Of a DNA stretch of 64,000 nucleotides, positions 28,963 to 40,195 are shown in pieces. The DNA comes from Escherichia boydii (GTDB lineage: Bacteria; Pseudomonadota; Gammaproteobacteria; Enterobacterales; Enterobacteriaceae), in the NCBI GenBank assembly GCA_041890495.1, contig CP169086.1, forward strand, positions 2,046,001-2,110,000, written 5' to 3'. The translations under genes and the position numbers were made by a program. The first letter of the stretch is position 1. Each line of letters opens with the position of its first letter. Under the pieces are notes generated by a model. It did not search any database and was not told the origin of the DNA. It saw only the letters and a list, made by a program, of their open reading frames with translations.

Positions 28963-30255
28963 TTAGCCAATATATTCCAGTCCGTTCATATACGGACGCA
29001 GAACTTCTGGTACTTCAATACGACCATCAGCCTGCTGATAGTTTTCCATTACTGCAACCAGCGTACGACCAACAGCCAGACCAGAACCGTTCAGGGTATG
29101 AACCAGACGGGTTTTCTTGTCCGACTTGCTGCGGCAACGTGCCTGCATACGACGTGCCTGGAAATCCCAAACGTTGGAGCAGGAAGAGATCTCACGGTAG
29201 GTGTTCTGTGCCGGGATCCATACTTCCAGGTCGTAAGTTTTGCAAGCGCCAAAGCCCATGTCGCCAGTGCAAAGGATGATTTTACGGTACGGCAGGCCCA
29301 GCAACTGCAGGACTTTTTCTGCATGACCAGTCATCTCTTCCAGCGCCGCCATTGAGTCTTCTGGGCGCACGATCTGCACCATTTCAACTTTGTCGAACTG
29401 GTGCATACGGATCAGACCACGGGTGTCACGACCATATGAACCGGCTTCAGAACGGAAGCATGGGGTGTGGGCGGTCATCTTAATTGGCAGATCATCTTCA
29501 TCGATGATTTCACCGCGCACCAGGTTAGTCAGCGGAACTTCTGCCGTTGGGATCAGCGCATAGTTACTGGTGTCTGCTTCTTCTTCCAGCGGACGAGTAT
29601 GAAACAGATCGCCAGCAAATTTCGGCAGCTGACCCGTACCGTACAGCGTGTCCTGGTTAACCAGGTACGGAACATAGTTCTCACTGTAGCCATGCTGTTC
29701 GGTATGCAGATCCAGCATAAACTGCGACAGTGCGCGGTGCATGCGAGCAATCTGCCCTTTCATTACCACAAAGCGGGAACCAGTCAGCTTAACTGCAGCT
29801 GCAAAGTCGAGGCCAGAGTGCATTTCACCCAGCGTCACATGGTCACGAACTTCAAAGTCAAACTCACGCGGGGTGCCCCAGCGGCTGACTTCAACGTTGT
29901 CATTTTCGTCTTTACCTACCGGCACTTCATCTGCAGGCAAGTTAGGGATGGTTAGCGCGATATCGCGAATTTCAGCCTGTAAAGCATCCAGCTCGGCTTT
30001 TGCTGCATCCAGCTCTTCGCCCAGTTTGTTCACTTCCAGACGTAAAGGCTCGATATCTTCCCCGCGTGCTTTCGCCTGGCCAATGGATTTCGATCGGGAG
30101 TTACGCTCCGCTTGCAGGTTTTCCGTTTTGACCTGCAATACTTTACGACGCTCTTCAAGAGCGCCCAGCTTATCTACATCCAGCTTAAAGCCCCGGCGTG
30201 CCAGTTTTTCAGCGACTGCGTCTGGCTCATTACGCAGCAGATTGGGATCGAGCAT
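28963..30255 (-). CDS. serS: Seryl-tRNA synthetase
   Basis: SerS charges tRNA-Ser and tRNA-Sec with serine. The 430-residue class II synthetase has an N-terminal antiparallel coiled-coil arm (about residues 30-100, [19 protein letters not shown]). Motif 2 ([21 protein letters not shown]) and motif 3 ([19 protein letters not shown]) are seen in the catalytic domain. It matches E. coli. It is followed by its own terminator and preceded by rarA on the same strand. Confidence 0.97.
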
Positions 30256-30345
30256 GCTTATCCTGTGCTTATCGAATTAAATGGGAGATGTGGCCACAGC
30301 CTGCGACCACAGGGATACAGTAACAACATTACCGCAACGATAACA

Positions 30346-31689
30346 TTAACGGTAGCGTTTTATGGGGCTATTTTGATCCTGTTCAGCCAGCCAGGCGAGC
30401 TTTTCGCCAATCTTGCCTTCAAGGCCCCTGTTTGTCGGGAAATAATAGCGTGTTTGTGCTATTTCCGGCGGGAAGTAAACCTCACCGGCAGCATAAGCGT
30501 TTGCTTCATCATGAGCGTAACGATATTCCTGCCCGTAGCCCATTTCCTTCATTAATTTCGTCGGCGCATTACGCAAATGAACCGGTACGTCATAATCCGG
30601 GCGTTCGCGAGCATCGGCCAGCGCGGCTTTAAACGCAGTGTAGACAGCGTTGCTTTTTGGCGCGCAGGCCAGGTAAACAATCGCCTGAGCAATGGCGCGT
30701 TCACCTTCCGCCGGGCCAACGCGAGTAAAGCAATCCCAGGCCGCAATTGCCACCTGCATCGCTCGTGGATCAGCGTTACCCACATCTTCAGACGCTATCG
30801 CCAAACAGCGACGCGCGACATATAACGGATCGCCACCAGCGGTAATAATTCGCGCATACCAGTACAGCGCCGCATCGGGTGCGCTACCACGTACCGACTT
30901 ATGCAGTGCGGAAATGAGATCGTAAAAGCGATCGCCTTTGTTATCAAAGCGGGCGCTACGTTCACCGGCGATTTCGGTCAGTAATTCAGGCTTCAGGACC
31001 CGCTTACCGCTATCATCGACTTCGGCCATATCCGCCATCATTTCCAGCGTATTTAACGCCCGGCGCGCGTCGCCATTCACCAGTTCAGCAATGGCGCGTC
31101 GTGTTTCATCTGGCAGAACAATATCCTGACCACCATAGCCACGGGTTTTGTCTTCCATCGCCTGAGTTAGTACTTGCTCAATATCCTCTGTACTCAGGGA
31201 TTTCAACAGATAGACACGGGCACGGGAAAGCAGTGCCGAATTAAGCTCAAACGACGGGTTTTCAGTGGTTGCGCCAATAAAAGTGATGGTGCCGTCTTCA
31301 ATATGTGGCAGAAATGCATCCTGCTGGCTTTTGTTGAAACGGTGAACTTCGTCAACAAAAAGAATAGTGCGGCGACCTGCATTGCGGTTTTGCCGGGCGC
31401 GCTCGATCGCCTCGCGAATCTCTTTCACGCCAGAGGTGACGGCAGAAATACGTTCCACATCAGCGTTCGCATAGCGGGCAATCACTTCAGCGAGGGTTGT
31501 TTTGCCGGTACCCGGTGGCCCCCAGAGGATCATCGAATGCAAATGCCCGGCTTCGATAGCGCGCGGCAGCGGCTTCCCCGCAGCCAGCAAATGTTGCTGG
31601 CCGATATACTGTGCTAAATTTTCTGGCCGCATACGCGCGGCCAGAGGTTGAAAAGTATTATCCGAAAAATCGAGCGACAGATTGCTCAC
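30346..31689 (-). CDS. rarA: Replication-associated recombination protein RarA (MgsA)
   Basis: RarA is a clamp-loader-like AAA+ ATPase acting at stalled forks and gaps. The 447-residue protein has Walker A GPPGTGKT, Walker [11 protein letters not shown], sensor 1 TTENPSF, the arginine-finger region SRARVYLL, and the C-terminal tetramerisation domain ([11 protein letters not shown]). It matches E. coli. The lolA stop is 10 bases upstream, so lolA-rarA are cotranscribed. Confidence 0.96.
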
Positions 31690-31699
31690 TCAGGTGCCT

Positions 31700-32311
31700 C
31701 TACTTACGTTGATCATCTACCGTGACGCCTTGCGGCGGGGTGAAGGTAAATTTCGCTGCATCCACAGCCCCATTTTGCTGGGATTTCAGTTGATAACTGC
31801 TGCGCTGATCGTCCTGCTCCACCGCGCTAAACTGATGGATTGTGCCATCACGTCCCACGTTAATGGTGAACTGCTTCAGATTGCCATTGCTGGCTTTCGG
31901 CGTCAGGACAAAGTCATCGCCATTCTGTTTGATATTGTACTGCTGCCAGTCGCTGGACTGGTTGCGGGCAATCAGCATAAACGGCGTATTACCGGTGGCA
32001 TCTTTCAGCCAGGTTGCCGTAGCTTGCTCAACGAACGGGTTATAGAACCACAGTGTTTTACCGTCAGAAACCAGAATGCTTTCATCAGGTTGTGTCATAT
32101 GCCAGTTGAATAAGTTTGGACGTTTCACCCACAGATCGCCCTGACCTTCCTGCACCGCCGCGCCGCTACCATCAGTCACTTTTTGTGTGAAGCTGGCGTG
32201 GAAGCTGCTGACTTTATCCAGGCGGCTTTTCAGATCGCTTGCGGCATCAGCCCAAACGCTGCTTGCTACTAAGCTTGAGAGTAATGCACAGGTGATGGCA
32301 ATTTTTTTCAT
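31700..32311 (-). CDS. lolA: Outer-membrane lipoprotein carrier protein LolA
   Basis: LolA is the periplasmic chaperone that takes lipoproteins from LolCDE to LolB. The 203-residue precursor has a signal peptide ending VWA-DAASDL. The mature domain contains the hydrophobic-cavity residues in [11 protein letters not shown], with Arg43 of the mature protein within VKRPNLF, and the LolA-specific C-terminal extension. It matches E. coli. Of two adjacent ATG codons I use the second (32311), giving the E. coli length. Confidence 0.96.
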
Positions 32312-32423
32312 CATTATTCCTCAAATTACGTCACTCCCGATCGGGAGTTCCCTCTACTCTCTATTCCAGGCTAATAATCAGCTTGAGGAAAGAAGAAAAT
32401 ACTGAATTTTCAGTTGATAGAGT

Positions 32424-32455
32424 GCCGGATGCGACGCTACCGCGCCTTATCCGGC
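32424..32455. repeat. REP (repetitive extragenic palindromic) element
   Basis: GCCGGAT...ATCCGGC with the E. coli REP core GCGACGCTACCGCGCCTT lies between the ftsK stop and the lolA start region, 11 bases after ftsK. REP sequences stabilise upstream mRNA and bind gyrase or Pol I in E. coli. Confidence 0.85.
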
Positions 32456-32465
32456 AATGCATTAA

Positions 32466-35400
32466 TTAGTCAAACGGCGGTGGGGCCAGCACTTCACGAT
32501 TACCGTTGTGCCCCTGTTCGCTGACAATCCCCTGCGCTTCCATCTGTTCGATAATACGCGCTGCACGGTTATAACCAATGCGGAACTGACGCTGTACGCC
32601 AGAAATTGACGCTTTGCGTTTTTCAGTGACAAACTGCACCGCCTGATCGAACAACGGATCCAGTTCTTCAGCGCCATCGAAACCGCCCGCGCCACCTTCG
32701 CTTTCACTGTCGGAAGTGATGCCATCAACATACTGTGGGCGACCACGCGCTTTCCAGTCCTGCACCACGGCATGAACTTCCTGATCGCGAACAAAAGCAC
32801 CATGGACACGTACCGGCAACGTGGAGTTCGGCCCAGAGTAGAGCATATCCCCCATCCCCAGCAGTGATTCCGCGCCAGCCTGATCAAGAATGGTACGTGA
32901 GTCAATCTTACTGGATACGGTAAAGGCGATACGGGTCGGAATATTCGCTTTAATCAGACCAGTAATAACATCAACCGATGGACGCTGAGTTGCCAGTACG
33001 AGGTGGATACCCGCGGCACGGGCTTTTTGCGCCAGACGTGCTATCAGCTCTTCCACTTTTTTACCTACCGTCATCATCAGGTCGGCAAATTCGTCAACCA
33101 ACACCACAATGTATGGTTCTTTTTTCAGCACCGGATGCTGGGCATCCATACTGTCACCCGGCTTCCAGTACGGGTCTGGAATCGGACGCATCATGCGATC
33201 GGCTTCAGCAATTTTTTCGTTATAACCCGCCAGATTACGCACACCCAGCGCAGACATCAGTTTATACCGACGCTCCATCTCGTTAACACACCAGCGCAGC
33301 GCGTTGGCGGCATCTTTCATATCAGTAACGACTTCCGTTAACAGGTGCGGAATGCCTTCATACACCGAAAGCTCCAGCATTTTCGGGTCGATCATGATGA
33401 AACGCACATCTTCTGGCTGTGCTTTATAAAGCATGCTCAGGATCATCGCGTTCACACCGACAGATTTACCGGAACCGGTAGTCCCCGCAACCAACAAGTG
33501 CGGCATTTTCGCCAGATCGGCAACCACCGGCTCACCGGCGATATCTTTACCCAGCACCACGGTTAATGGCGACGGATTATCGCGGAATTTGGCGTTATCC
33601 AAAACTTCGCGCAGATAAACGGTTTGTCGTTTTTTATTTGGTAACTCCAGACCTACATAGGGTTTGCCAGGAATAACTTCAACGACACGCACCGCCACCG
33701 TCGAAAGTGAACGGGCAAGGTCCCGTGACAAGTTAGAAATGCGCGCCGCTTTTACGCCAGGAGCCAGGTTAAGTTCAAAGCGAGTGATAACCGGCCCCGG
33801 AGAGTAATTGACGACATCGGCTTTAATACGGAAATCAGCCAGACGCGCTTCCACCAGACGAGCCATTTGTTCAAGCGCAAAGGTATCTACCGGCTCCACT
33901 TCGCTCGGCGGCGGTGTCAGCAAATCCAGAGAAGGCAGCGGCGTCGTCGGTTTATGCAACGGACGGCTGTCGCCATTACGCATCAACAGCGGATGAAGCA
34001 GGGTATCCTGCGGTTGTGGCGCAGGCTGCTGGAACTGCGGCGGCTGTGGTGGCTGTGGTGGCTGCTGCGGTTGCGCGTACGGCTGCTGAACAGGTTGTTG
34101 CGGCTGCACATAGCCCTGTGGTGCTGGCTGCTGGCGTACAGGCTCTGCTTCCGGCATCACGCTCGGGGTAAATAAAGGCTCGCTCGGGCCATCATCCACC
34201 AGATCCTTCATGGGCGAGAATTCAAAATCAGACAGCGAGAACGGATTTGCACCAGCCGGTTGTTCACCTGAATAGCGCTGCTGCTGGGTGGCGGCGAACT
34301 GGCGCGCTAATTCCGCTTCTGCTGCGTCATCTTCGTCTTCAAGCAGCGGTTCATCGTGTTGATATTCTTCACCGTAGCGTTGATTCTGCTGCGCGGCGAA
34401 CTGACGGGCCAGCTCATCCTGCTGCATTTCATCGGCGTCATCTTCGTACTCAGGCTCGCGCGCTTTTTCTTCGGCCATACGCTGGGAAGGCAGCTTGATA
34501 CCATAAGAGGCAAGTTCACGGCGGGTTGGTACGCGAACGCGGTTAGGACGAGGCAGCTGTGGACCAATCCCCTCCTTAACCTGAGGACGTGGCGTTCCTC
34601 CGGTTGCCAGGCTAAAGACAGGTGCAGCCACGGCAGCGGCCGCGGTAGCCTGCTTCACGCTTTCCGCTACGGGTGCAACAGCAGGTGTCGGGTCGATCGG
34701 TGGAACGGAAACAGAAGGCGCTTTCGCAATTGGCTCCTGCACCGGTTCAGGCACAGGCTGATACCAGGCCGCCAGCTGCTCGCGTTCACGCGCACGACGC
34801 TCTTCGACTTCTTCAAAATAATACATTGGTGGACGAGACGGTTTTACCTCTTCCACGATTTCAGGTTCAGGCTGCGGCTCTACATAAGGCTGCACGGGTT
34901 CAACTGGTTCAGGCGCATATTCCTGATAAGGTTGGGCCACAGGCTGTTCATAGTGCGGGTAATCTTGCGGCTCATACGCAGGCTGCGGCGGCTGATAAGG
35001 CTGCTGCCACTGCTCCTGCTGCACGGGGATGTAGCTTTCAGGTTCAGGCGCGATAACAGGCTCCGGCGTATGAACGCCTGGCGCAGTTTGCCAGTCAACC
35101 TGAGGCTGCTGAATAACGGATTCCGGCGGCGAAACCGGCGCGGATGGCATCACTGCATCGACTGGCGCGGCATACGCCTGCGCAGCGGTCGTCGCGGCTG
35201 CGGCTGCCGCAACCGGCTCGGTAACCGAGTGGCCATTTAACAGCGGATCGTATTCGTCGAAGTCACCAGGCGTGGCCCGGCTGCCGGAGAAGAGCACATC
35301 GTCAGGATCGACTGCGACACCCGCAGCACGATACGCCACCTGCTCGTCTTCATCCATGCGTTTACCGGAGAAGAGCGCCGCATCGGTTTTACGGCCCAGG

Positions 35401-36164
35401 GGGTTGGCAAATTTCTCAGCAACACGCTGACGACGCGCCAGCGCACCGCGCAGAATACGCGCACGACGAGACTCGCGATGCTGCACAGGTGCGTTATCTT
35501 CCTCTTCTTCTTCGTACTCGTCTTCATCAACCCACGTATCGTCACGGCGGGTACGGTTGCTGGCGAAGGTCAGAATAGTGAGGATAAAACTACCAATTTT
35601 TTCAGCAATGGTCACCCATGACCAACCGGTGAACAACGTCAGGCCCGCTGCCCAAACGCAGAGCAGCGCAATAGTTCCCCCGCTACTGTGTAGCAGTGGT
35701 TGTAGCGTAGTGCTTAGTAAGCTGCCAATGACGCCACCGGAGGCAAAATACCAGATATCGTCAGCGTTGATTGCCGCCAGACCACAGGAGGTAAGGATGA
35801 GCGCCAAAACGCCAATGATGCGTAGCGAAACGGCAAAATAATCAATGTATTCGTCGCTGGACTGATGACGCCAGGCAAACCAACAACCGCCGACAATAAT
35901 GACGGGAATGGTGTAAGCCATCACGCCAAAAATAAAGAACAGCGTATCTGCCAACCACGCACCGGGCATCCCACCTAAATTATGGATAGGTTCATGCCAG
36001 GCCGTTTGCGACCAGCTGGGGTCCGAAGGGTTAAAGCTTAGTAAGGCAGCCATCAACCAGACGGCAAACAGGACAATAAGGATCAGCAACGCCTCCAGAA
36101 GGCGGCGGCCGCTACTTAACTTTGTCAATGTGACTTCTTTGTCTTCAGTGTATTCCTGGCTCAA
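32466..36164 (-). CDS. ftsK: DNA translocase FtsK with a foreign linker
   Basis: FtsK anchors at the septum and pumps DNA to finish chromosome segregation and XerCD-dif dimer resolution. Four transmembrane helices lie in the first 180 residues. A Pro/Gln/Glu-rich linker follows, and then a RecA-type motor with Walker A AGTTGSGKS, Walker B VVLVDEFADL and the KOPS-reading gamma domain (VQRQFRIGYNRAARI). Length is 1232 residues against 1329 in K-12, and all the difference is in the linker. The first roughly 187 residues and the last roughly 510 match E. coli, but the linker (SVMPEAEPVRQQ; PQPPQPPQF) is a different, shorter enterobacterial version. Switches are near 34010 and between 35500 and 35610. 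Confidence 0.95.
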   Translation of the reverse strand: MSQEYTEDKEVTLTKLSSGRRLLEALLILIVLFAVWLMAALLSFNPSDPSWSQTAWHEPIHNLGGMPGAWLADTLFFIFGVMAYTIPVIIVGGCWFAWRHQSSDEYIDYFAVSLRIIGVLALILTSCGLAAINADDIWYFASGGVIGSLLSTTLQPLLHSSGGTIALLCVWAAGLTLFTGWSWVTIAEKIGSFILTILTFASNRTRRDDTWVDEDEYEEEEEDNAPVQHRESRRARILRGALARRQRVAEKFANPLGRKTDAALFSGKRMDEDEQVAYRAAGVAVDPDDVLFSGSRATPGDFDEYDPLLNGHSVTEPVAAAAAATTAAQAYAAPVDAVMPSAPVSPPESVIQQPQVDWQTAPGVHTPEPVIAPEPESYIPVQQEQWQQPYQPPQPAYEPQDYPHYEQPVAQPYQEYAPEPVEPVQPYVEPQPEPEIVEEVKPSRPPMYYFEEVEERRAREREQLAAWYQPVPEPVQEPIAKAPSVSVPPIDPTPAVAPVAESVKQATAAAAVAAPVFSLATGGTPRPQVKEGIGPQLPRPNRVRVPTRRELASYGIKLPSQRMAEEKAREPEYEDDADEMQQDELARQFAAQQNQRYGEEYQHDEPLLEDEDDAAEAELARQFAATQQQRYSGEQPAGANPFSLSDFEFSPMKDLVDDGPSEPLFTPSVMPEAEPVRQQPAPQGYVQPQQPVQQPYAQPQQPPQPPQPPQFQQPAPQPQDTLLHPLLMRNGDSRPLHKPTTPLPSLDLLTPPPSEVEPVDTFALEQMARLVEARLADFRIKADVVNYSPGPVITRFELNLAPGVKAARISNLSRDLARSLSTVAVRVVEVIPGKPYVGLELPNKKRQTVYLREVLDNAKFRDNPSPLTVVLGKDIAGEPVVADLAKMPHLLVAGTTGSGKSVGVNAMILSMLYKAQPEDVRFIMIDPKMLELSVYEGIPHLLTEVVTDMKDAANALRWCVNEMERRYKLMSALGVRNLAGYNEKIAEADRMMRPIPDPYWKPGDSMDAQHPVLKKEPYIVVLVDEFADLMMTVGKKVEELIARLAQKARAAGIHLVLATQRPSVDVITGLIKANIPTRIAFTVSSKIDSRTILDQAGAESLLGMGDMLYSGPNSTLPVRVHGAFVRDQEVHAVVQDWKARGRPQYVDGITSDSESEGGAGGFDGAEELDPLFDQAVQFVTEKRKASISGVQRQFRIGYNRAARIIEQMEAQGIVSEQGHNGNREVLAPPPFD

Positions 36165-36298
36165 GAAAGGCTCTCCAGGTTACAGGCTTTTCCTGCCCGA
36201 TGCTAAAACGGACAACAGTACCAGGTTACCCCAGTACTGTTGCTGTATGGATTAACAGGAGTGTAATCAAAATACGCCGATTTTGCACCTGTTCCGTG

Positions 36299-36793
36299 TT
36301 AGCGCGTCTTAATAACCAGACGATTACTCTGCTTGACTTCTTCCATAACAACGTATGTCCGTGTGTCATTGACGCCAGGCAGACGCAGCAGGGTTTCCCC
36401 CAGCAACTTACGGTAGGCTGACATATCCGGCACGCGTGTTTTCAACAGGTAGTCGAAATCACCGGATACTAAATGACACTCCTGAATTTCTTCAAGTTTT
36501 TGTACAGCGGTATTGAATTGTTCAAACACATCCGGTGCGCCACGATTCAGAGTAATCTCAACGAATACCAGAAGTGATGCATCCAGATAATGGGGGTTAA
36601 GCAGCGCCGTATAGCCCTGAATAAACCCTTGTCTTTCCAGCCGACGCACACGCTCAAGGCACGGCGTTGGGGAAAGTCCCACACGTTTAGAAAGCTCGAC
36701 GTTAGAAATACGCCCATCCTTTTGCAACTCATTAAGAATGTTACGATCGATACGGTCGAGATCTTTGCCAGGGCGCTTCTTGCTATCTACCAT
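36299..36793 (-). CDS. lrp: Leucine-responsive regulatory protein Lrp
   Basis: Lrp is a global regulator of amino-acid metabolism, transport and pili. The 164-residue protein has an AsnC-type helix-turn-helix (ISNVELSKRVGLSPTPCLERVRRL, about residues 28-50) and an RAM effector domain (CHLVSGDFDYLL). It is identical to E. coli Lrp as I recall. The start at 36793 (MVDSKKRPGKD) is preferred over an in-frame ATG at 36847. A long leader of about 267 bases separates it from the predicted promoter. Confidence 0.97.
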   Translation of the reverse strand: MVDSKKRPGKDLDRIDRNILNELQKDGRISNVELSKRVGLSPTPCLERVRRLERQGFIQGYTALLNPHYLDASLLVFVEITLNRGAPDVFEQFNTAVQKLEEIQECHLVSGDFDYLLKTRVPDMSAYRKLLGETLLRLPGVNDTRTYVVMEEVKQSNRLVIKTR

Positions 36794-37337
36794 TATTATT
36801 GTCTCTCTGTATTCCTTCCCTACTCCTGTCTGACCCTGAAACATCACTGTTCAGAGTCGCTACCCGTCACGATAGACCGAAATCATGAAGATTCACGGCG
36901 CGCAATGCCTGGGTCTACGGTGAGAAGACCGTTGCCTTGTGGCAGCTATCGACATCACGAATGGCGTCTGTCCACGCCATACGTAGATTTCACTAGCACG
37001 GTAAACATGGTATTTACATGCATGGTTATGCGCATATAAGAATACTGTTTTTTTTCTTCCTCGAATGTTTTCGCAAAACACCAGGGGATTGTCAAAGCAA
37101 AACATCGATTTTTAGTACAACATGCCAGATATTCATTAACAGGGGCGTTTATTCATCATTTAATCGGCTTATAAAGCGGGAAATTTAAGTAGCAGAGGTG
37201 ATAATGACGGGAGAATTTGACCTGCTTATCGATGCTGCCGATTGCACAAATTGTTAACAAAATCGTCATACTCTTTTTTTACGTCTGTAAATTCCCTACA
37301 ATCCTGCCCATTGTCTGCCAACAACTATGGGGATCTC
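36794..37337. promoter_or_regulatory. lrp-trxB divergent regulatory region
   Basis: This 544-base gap between divergent genes holds the lrp promoter and long leader on the minus strand. The trxB promoter is on the plus strand, with a TACAAT hexamer at 37297-37302 about 36 bases before the trxB ATG. No conserved reading frame or RNA gene is seen in it. Confidence 0.6.
37060..37095 (-). promoter_or_regulatory. lrp promoter
   Basis: A perfect -35 TTGACA lies at 37090-37095 (minus strand). A 17-base spacer separates it from a poor -10 GAAAAC at 37067-37072, predicting a start near 37060. That agrees with the long E. coli lrp leader of about 267 bases. Confidence 0.6.
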
Positions 37338-38303
37338 ATGGGCACGACCAAACACAGTAAACTGCTTATCCTGGGTTCAGGCCCGGCGGGATACACCGCT
37401 GCTGTCTACGCGGCGCGCGCCAACCTGCAACCTGTGCTGATTACCGGCATGGAAAAAGGCGGCCAACTGACCACCACCACGGAAGTGGAAAACTGGCCTG
37501 GCGATCCAAACGATCTGACCGGTCCGTTATTAATGGAGCGCATGCACGAACATGCCACCAAGTTTGAAACTGAGATCATTTTTGATCATATCAACAAGGT
37601 GGATCTGCAAAACCGTCCGTTCCGTCTGAATGGCGATAACGGCGAATACACTTGCGACGCGCTGATTATTGCCACCGGAGCTTCTGCACGCTATCTCGGC
37701 CTGCCCTCTGAAGAAGCCTTTAAAGGCCGTGGGGTTTCTGCTTGTGCAACCTGCGACGGTTTCTTCTATCGCAACCAGAAAGTTGCGGTCATCGGCGGCG
37801 GCAATACCGCGGTTGAAGAGGCGCTGTATCTGTCTAACATCGCTTCGGAAGTGCATCTGATTCACCGCCGTGACGGTTTCCGCGCGGAAAAAATCCTCAT
37901 TAAGCGCCTGATGGATAAAGTGGAGAACGGCAACATCATTCTGCACACCAACCGTACGCTGGAAGAAGTGACCGGCGATCAAATGGGTGTCACTGGCGTT
38001 CGTCTGCGCGATACGCAAAACAGCGATAACATCGAGTCACTCGACGTTGCCGGTCTGTTTGTTGCTATCGGTCACAGCCCGAATACTGCGATTTTCGAAG
38101 GGCAGCTGGAACTGGAAAACGGCTACATCAAAGTACAGTCGGGTATTCATGGTAATGCCACCCAGACCAGCATTCCTGGCGTCTTTGCCGCAGGCGACGT
38201 GATGGATCACATTTATCGCCAGGCCATTACTTCGGCCGGTACAGGCTGCATGGCAGCACTTGATGCGGAACGCTACCTCGATGGTTTAGCTGACGCAAAA
38301 TAA
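37338..38303 (+). CDS. trxB: Thioredoxin reductase
   Basis: TrxB passes electrons from NADPH through FAD to thioredoxin in the cytoplasm. The 321-residue protein has FAD motif [16 protein letters not shown], the redox-active CATC (Cys136/139) and NADPH motif [13 protein letters not shown]. The second FAD motif VFAAGDVMD is near the C-terminus. The start at 37338 ([10 protein letters not shown]) matches E. coli; an upstream frame from 37242 is not conserved. It is divergent from lrp and followed by a terminator before cydD. Confidence 0.97.
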
Positions 38304-38330
38304 TTTTACAAATCAGTAACAAAAGTAAAG

Positions 38331-38369
38331 AAGGCGACACCATGCGACTATGGGTCGCCTTTATTTTTT
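38331..38369 (+). terminator. trxB terminator
   Basis: AAGGCGAC at 38331-38338 pairs with GTCGCCTT at 38354-38361 and is followed by TTATTTTTT, between trxB and cydD. Confidence 0.85.
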
Positions 38370-38425
38370 CCCCGTTGTAACATTGCTCTGCAAATAATTC
38401 TGATAACTCACCTGCTAAGCGTGCA

Positions 38426-40195
38426 ATGAATAAATCTCGTCAAAAAGAGTTAACCCGCTGGTTAAAACAGCAAAGCGTCATCTCCCAACGTTGGCTGAAT
38501 ATTTCTCGTCTGCTGGGCTTTGTGAGCGGCATATTGATCATTGCCCAGGCCTGGTTCATGGCGCGAATTCTGCAACATATGATTATGGAGAATATTCCCC
38601 GTGAAGCCCTGCTGCTTCCCTTTACGTTACTGGTTCTGACCTTTGTACTGCGCGCATGGGTGGTCTGGTTACGCGAACGGGTGGGTTATCACGCCGGGCA
38701 GCATATCCGCTTTGCCATCCGCCGTCAGGTTCTCGACCGTCTGCAACAAGCAGGGCCAGCGTGGATTCAGGGTAAACCTGCGGGGAGCTGGGCGACGCTG
38801 GTACTCGAGCAAATTGACGATATGCATGATTACTATGCACGCTATCTGCCGCAAATGGCGCTGGCAGTGTCGGTGCCGTTGCTGATTGTGGTGGCGATCT
38901 TCCCCTCTAACTGGGCTGCGGCGCTCATTCTGCTGGGCACAGCACCGCTAATTCCGTTGTTTATGGCGCTGGTTGGAATGGGGGCTGCCGATGCTAACCG
39001 ACGTAACTTTCTCGCTCTTGCTCGCTTAAGTGGGCATTTCCTCGATCGCCTGCGCGGCATGGAAACATTGCGTATTTTTGGTCGTGGTGAAGCTGAAATT
39101 GAAAGTATTCGTTCTGCTTCGGAAGATTTCCGCCAACGGACAATGGAAGTGCTACGACTGGCGTTTTTATCCTCCGGCATTCTCGAATTTTTTACCTCGC
39201 TGTCAATTGCTCTGGTGGCGGTCTACTTTGGTTTTTCCTATCTCGGCGAGCTGGATTTTGGTCACTACGATACTGGCGTGACGCTGGCTGCGGGTTTTCT
39301 GGCCCTGATCCTTGCGCCAGAGTTTTTCCAGCCATTACGCGATCTCGGTACGTTTTATCATGCTAAAGCCCAGGCTGTTGGTGCAGCTGACAGTCTGAAA
39401 ACGTTTATGGAAACCCCGCTCGCCCATCCGCAGCGCGGTGAGGCGAATTAGCATAACCGATCCGCTGACCATTGAGGCCGAGGATCTGTTTATCACGTCG
39501 CCGAAGGTAAAACGCTGGCCGGGACCGCTGAACTTTACTTTGCCAGCAGGCCAACGTGCAGTGTTGGTTGGTCGCAGCGGTTCAGGTAAAAGCTCACTGC
39601 TGAACGCGCTTTCTGGTTTTCTCTCATATCAGGGATCATTACGAATCAACGGGATAGAATTACGCGATTTATCACCAGAATCATGGCGTAAACATCTCTC
39701 TCCTGGGTTGGGCAAAACCCACAATTACCGGCAGCAACATTACGGGATAACGTACTACTGGCGCGACCTGATGCAGCGAACAAGAATTACAAGCAGCGCT
39801 GGATAAACGCCTGGGTCAGCGAGTTTCTACCGCTCCTGCCACAAGGCGTTGATACCGCCTGTTGGCGACCAGGCTGCCCGCCTTTCCGTGGGGCAGGCGC
39901 AGCGCGTGGCGGTGGCCCGTGCGTTACTAAATCCCTGTTTCGCTATTACTGTTGGATGAACCCGCTGCCAGCCTTGATGCTCACAGTGAACAGCGCGTAA
40001 TGGAGGCGCTGAAATGCCGCCTCTCTGCGCCAGACAACGTTAATGGTCACCACCAGTTAGAAGATCTTGCTGACTGGGATGTCATTTGGGTTATGCAGGA
40101 TGGCCGGATTATTGAGCAAGGACGTTACGCGGAATTAAGTGTGGGCTGGTGGCCCATTCGCCACATTACTGGCCCATCGTCAGGAGGAGATTTAA
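38426..40195 (+). pseudogene. cydD: CydD (glutathione/cysteine exporter subunit), frameshifted
   Basis: CydDC is the heterodimeric ABC exporter of cysteine and glutathione needed for cytochrome bd assembly. From ATG 38426 the first 338 residues (membrane domain) match E. coli. The frame is then lost at about 39445, where GAGGCGAATTAG has one G fewer than expected and creates a stop. The Walker A GRSGSGKSSLLNAL continues in a second frame (39438-39806). Further shifts occur at about 39703 and in 39730-40060, and an extra G at about 40143 corrupts the end. The Walker B LDEPAASLDAHSEQ is in a third segment. The expected stop TAA at 40193-40195 overlaps nothing and is followed directly by the cydC ATG. 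Total length is 1770 against 1767 bases in E. coli, so the indels nearly cancel. Confidence 0.88.

Noticed and set aside
34356..35240. A 294-codon plus-strand frame opposite the ftsK linker
   Set aside because: Arg/Leu-rich complement of the Pro/Gln/Glu-rich linker, not a conserved protein.
34010..35560. Tandem PQ-rich repeats in ftsK as a separate repeat element
   Set aside because: They code in frame for the low-complexity FtsK linker and are explained by the gene.
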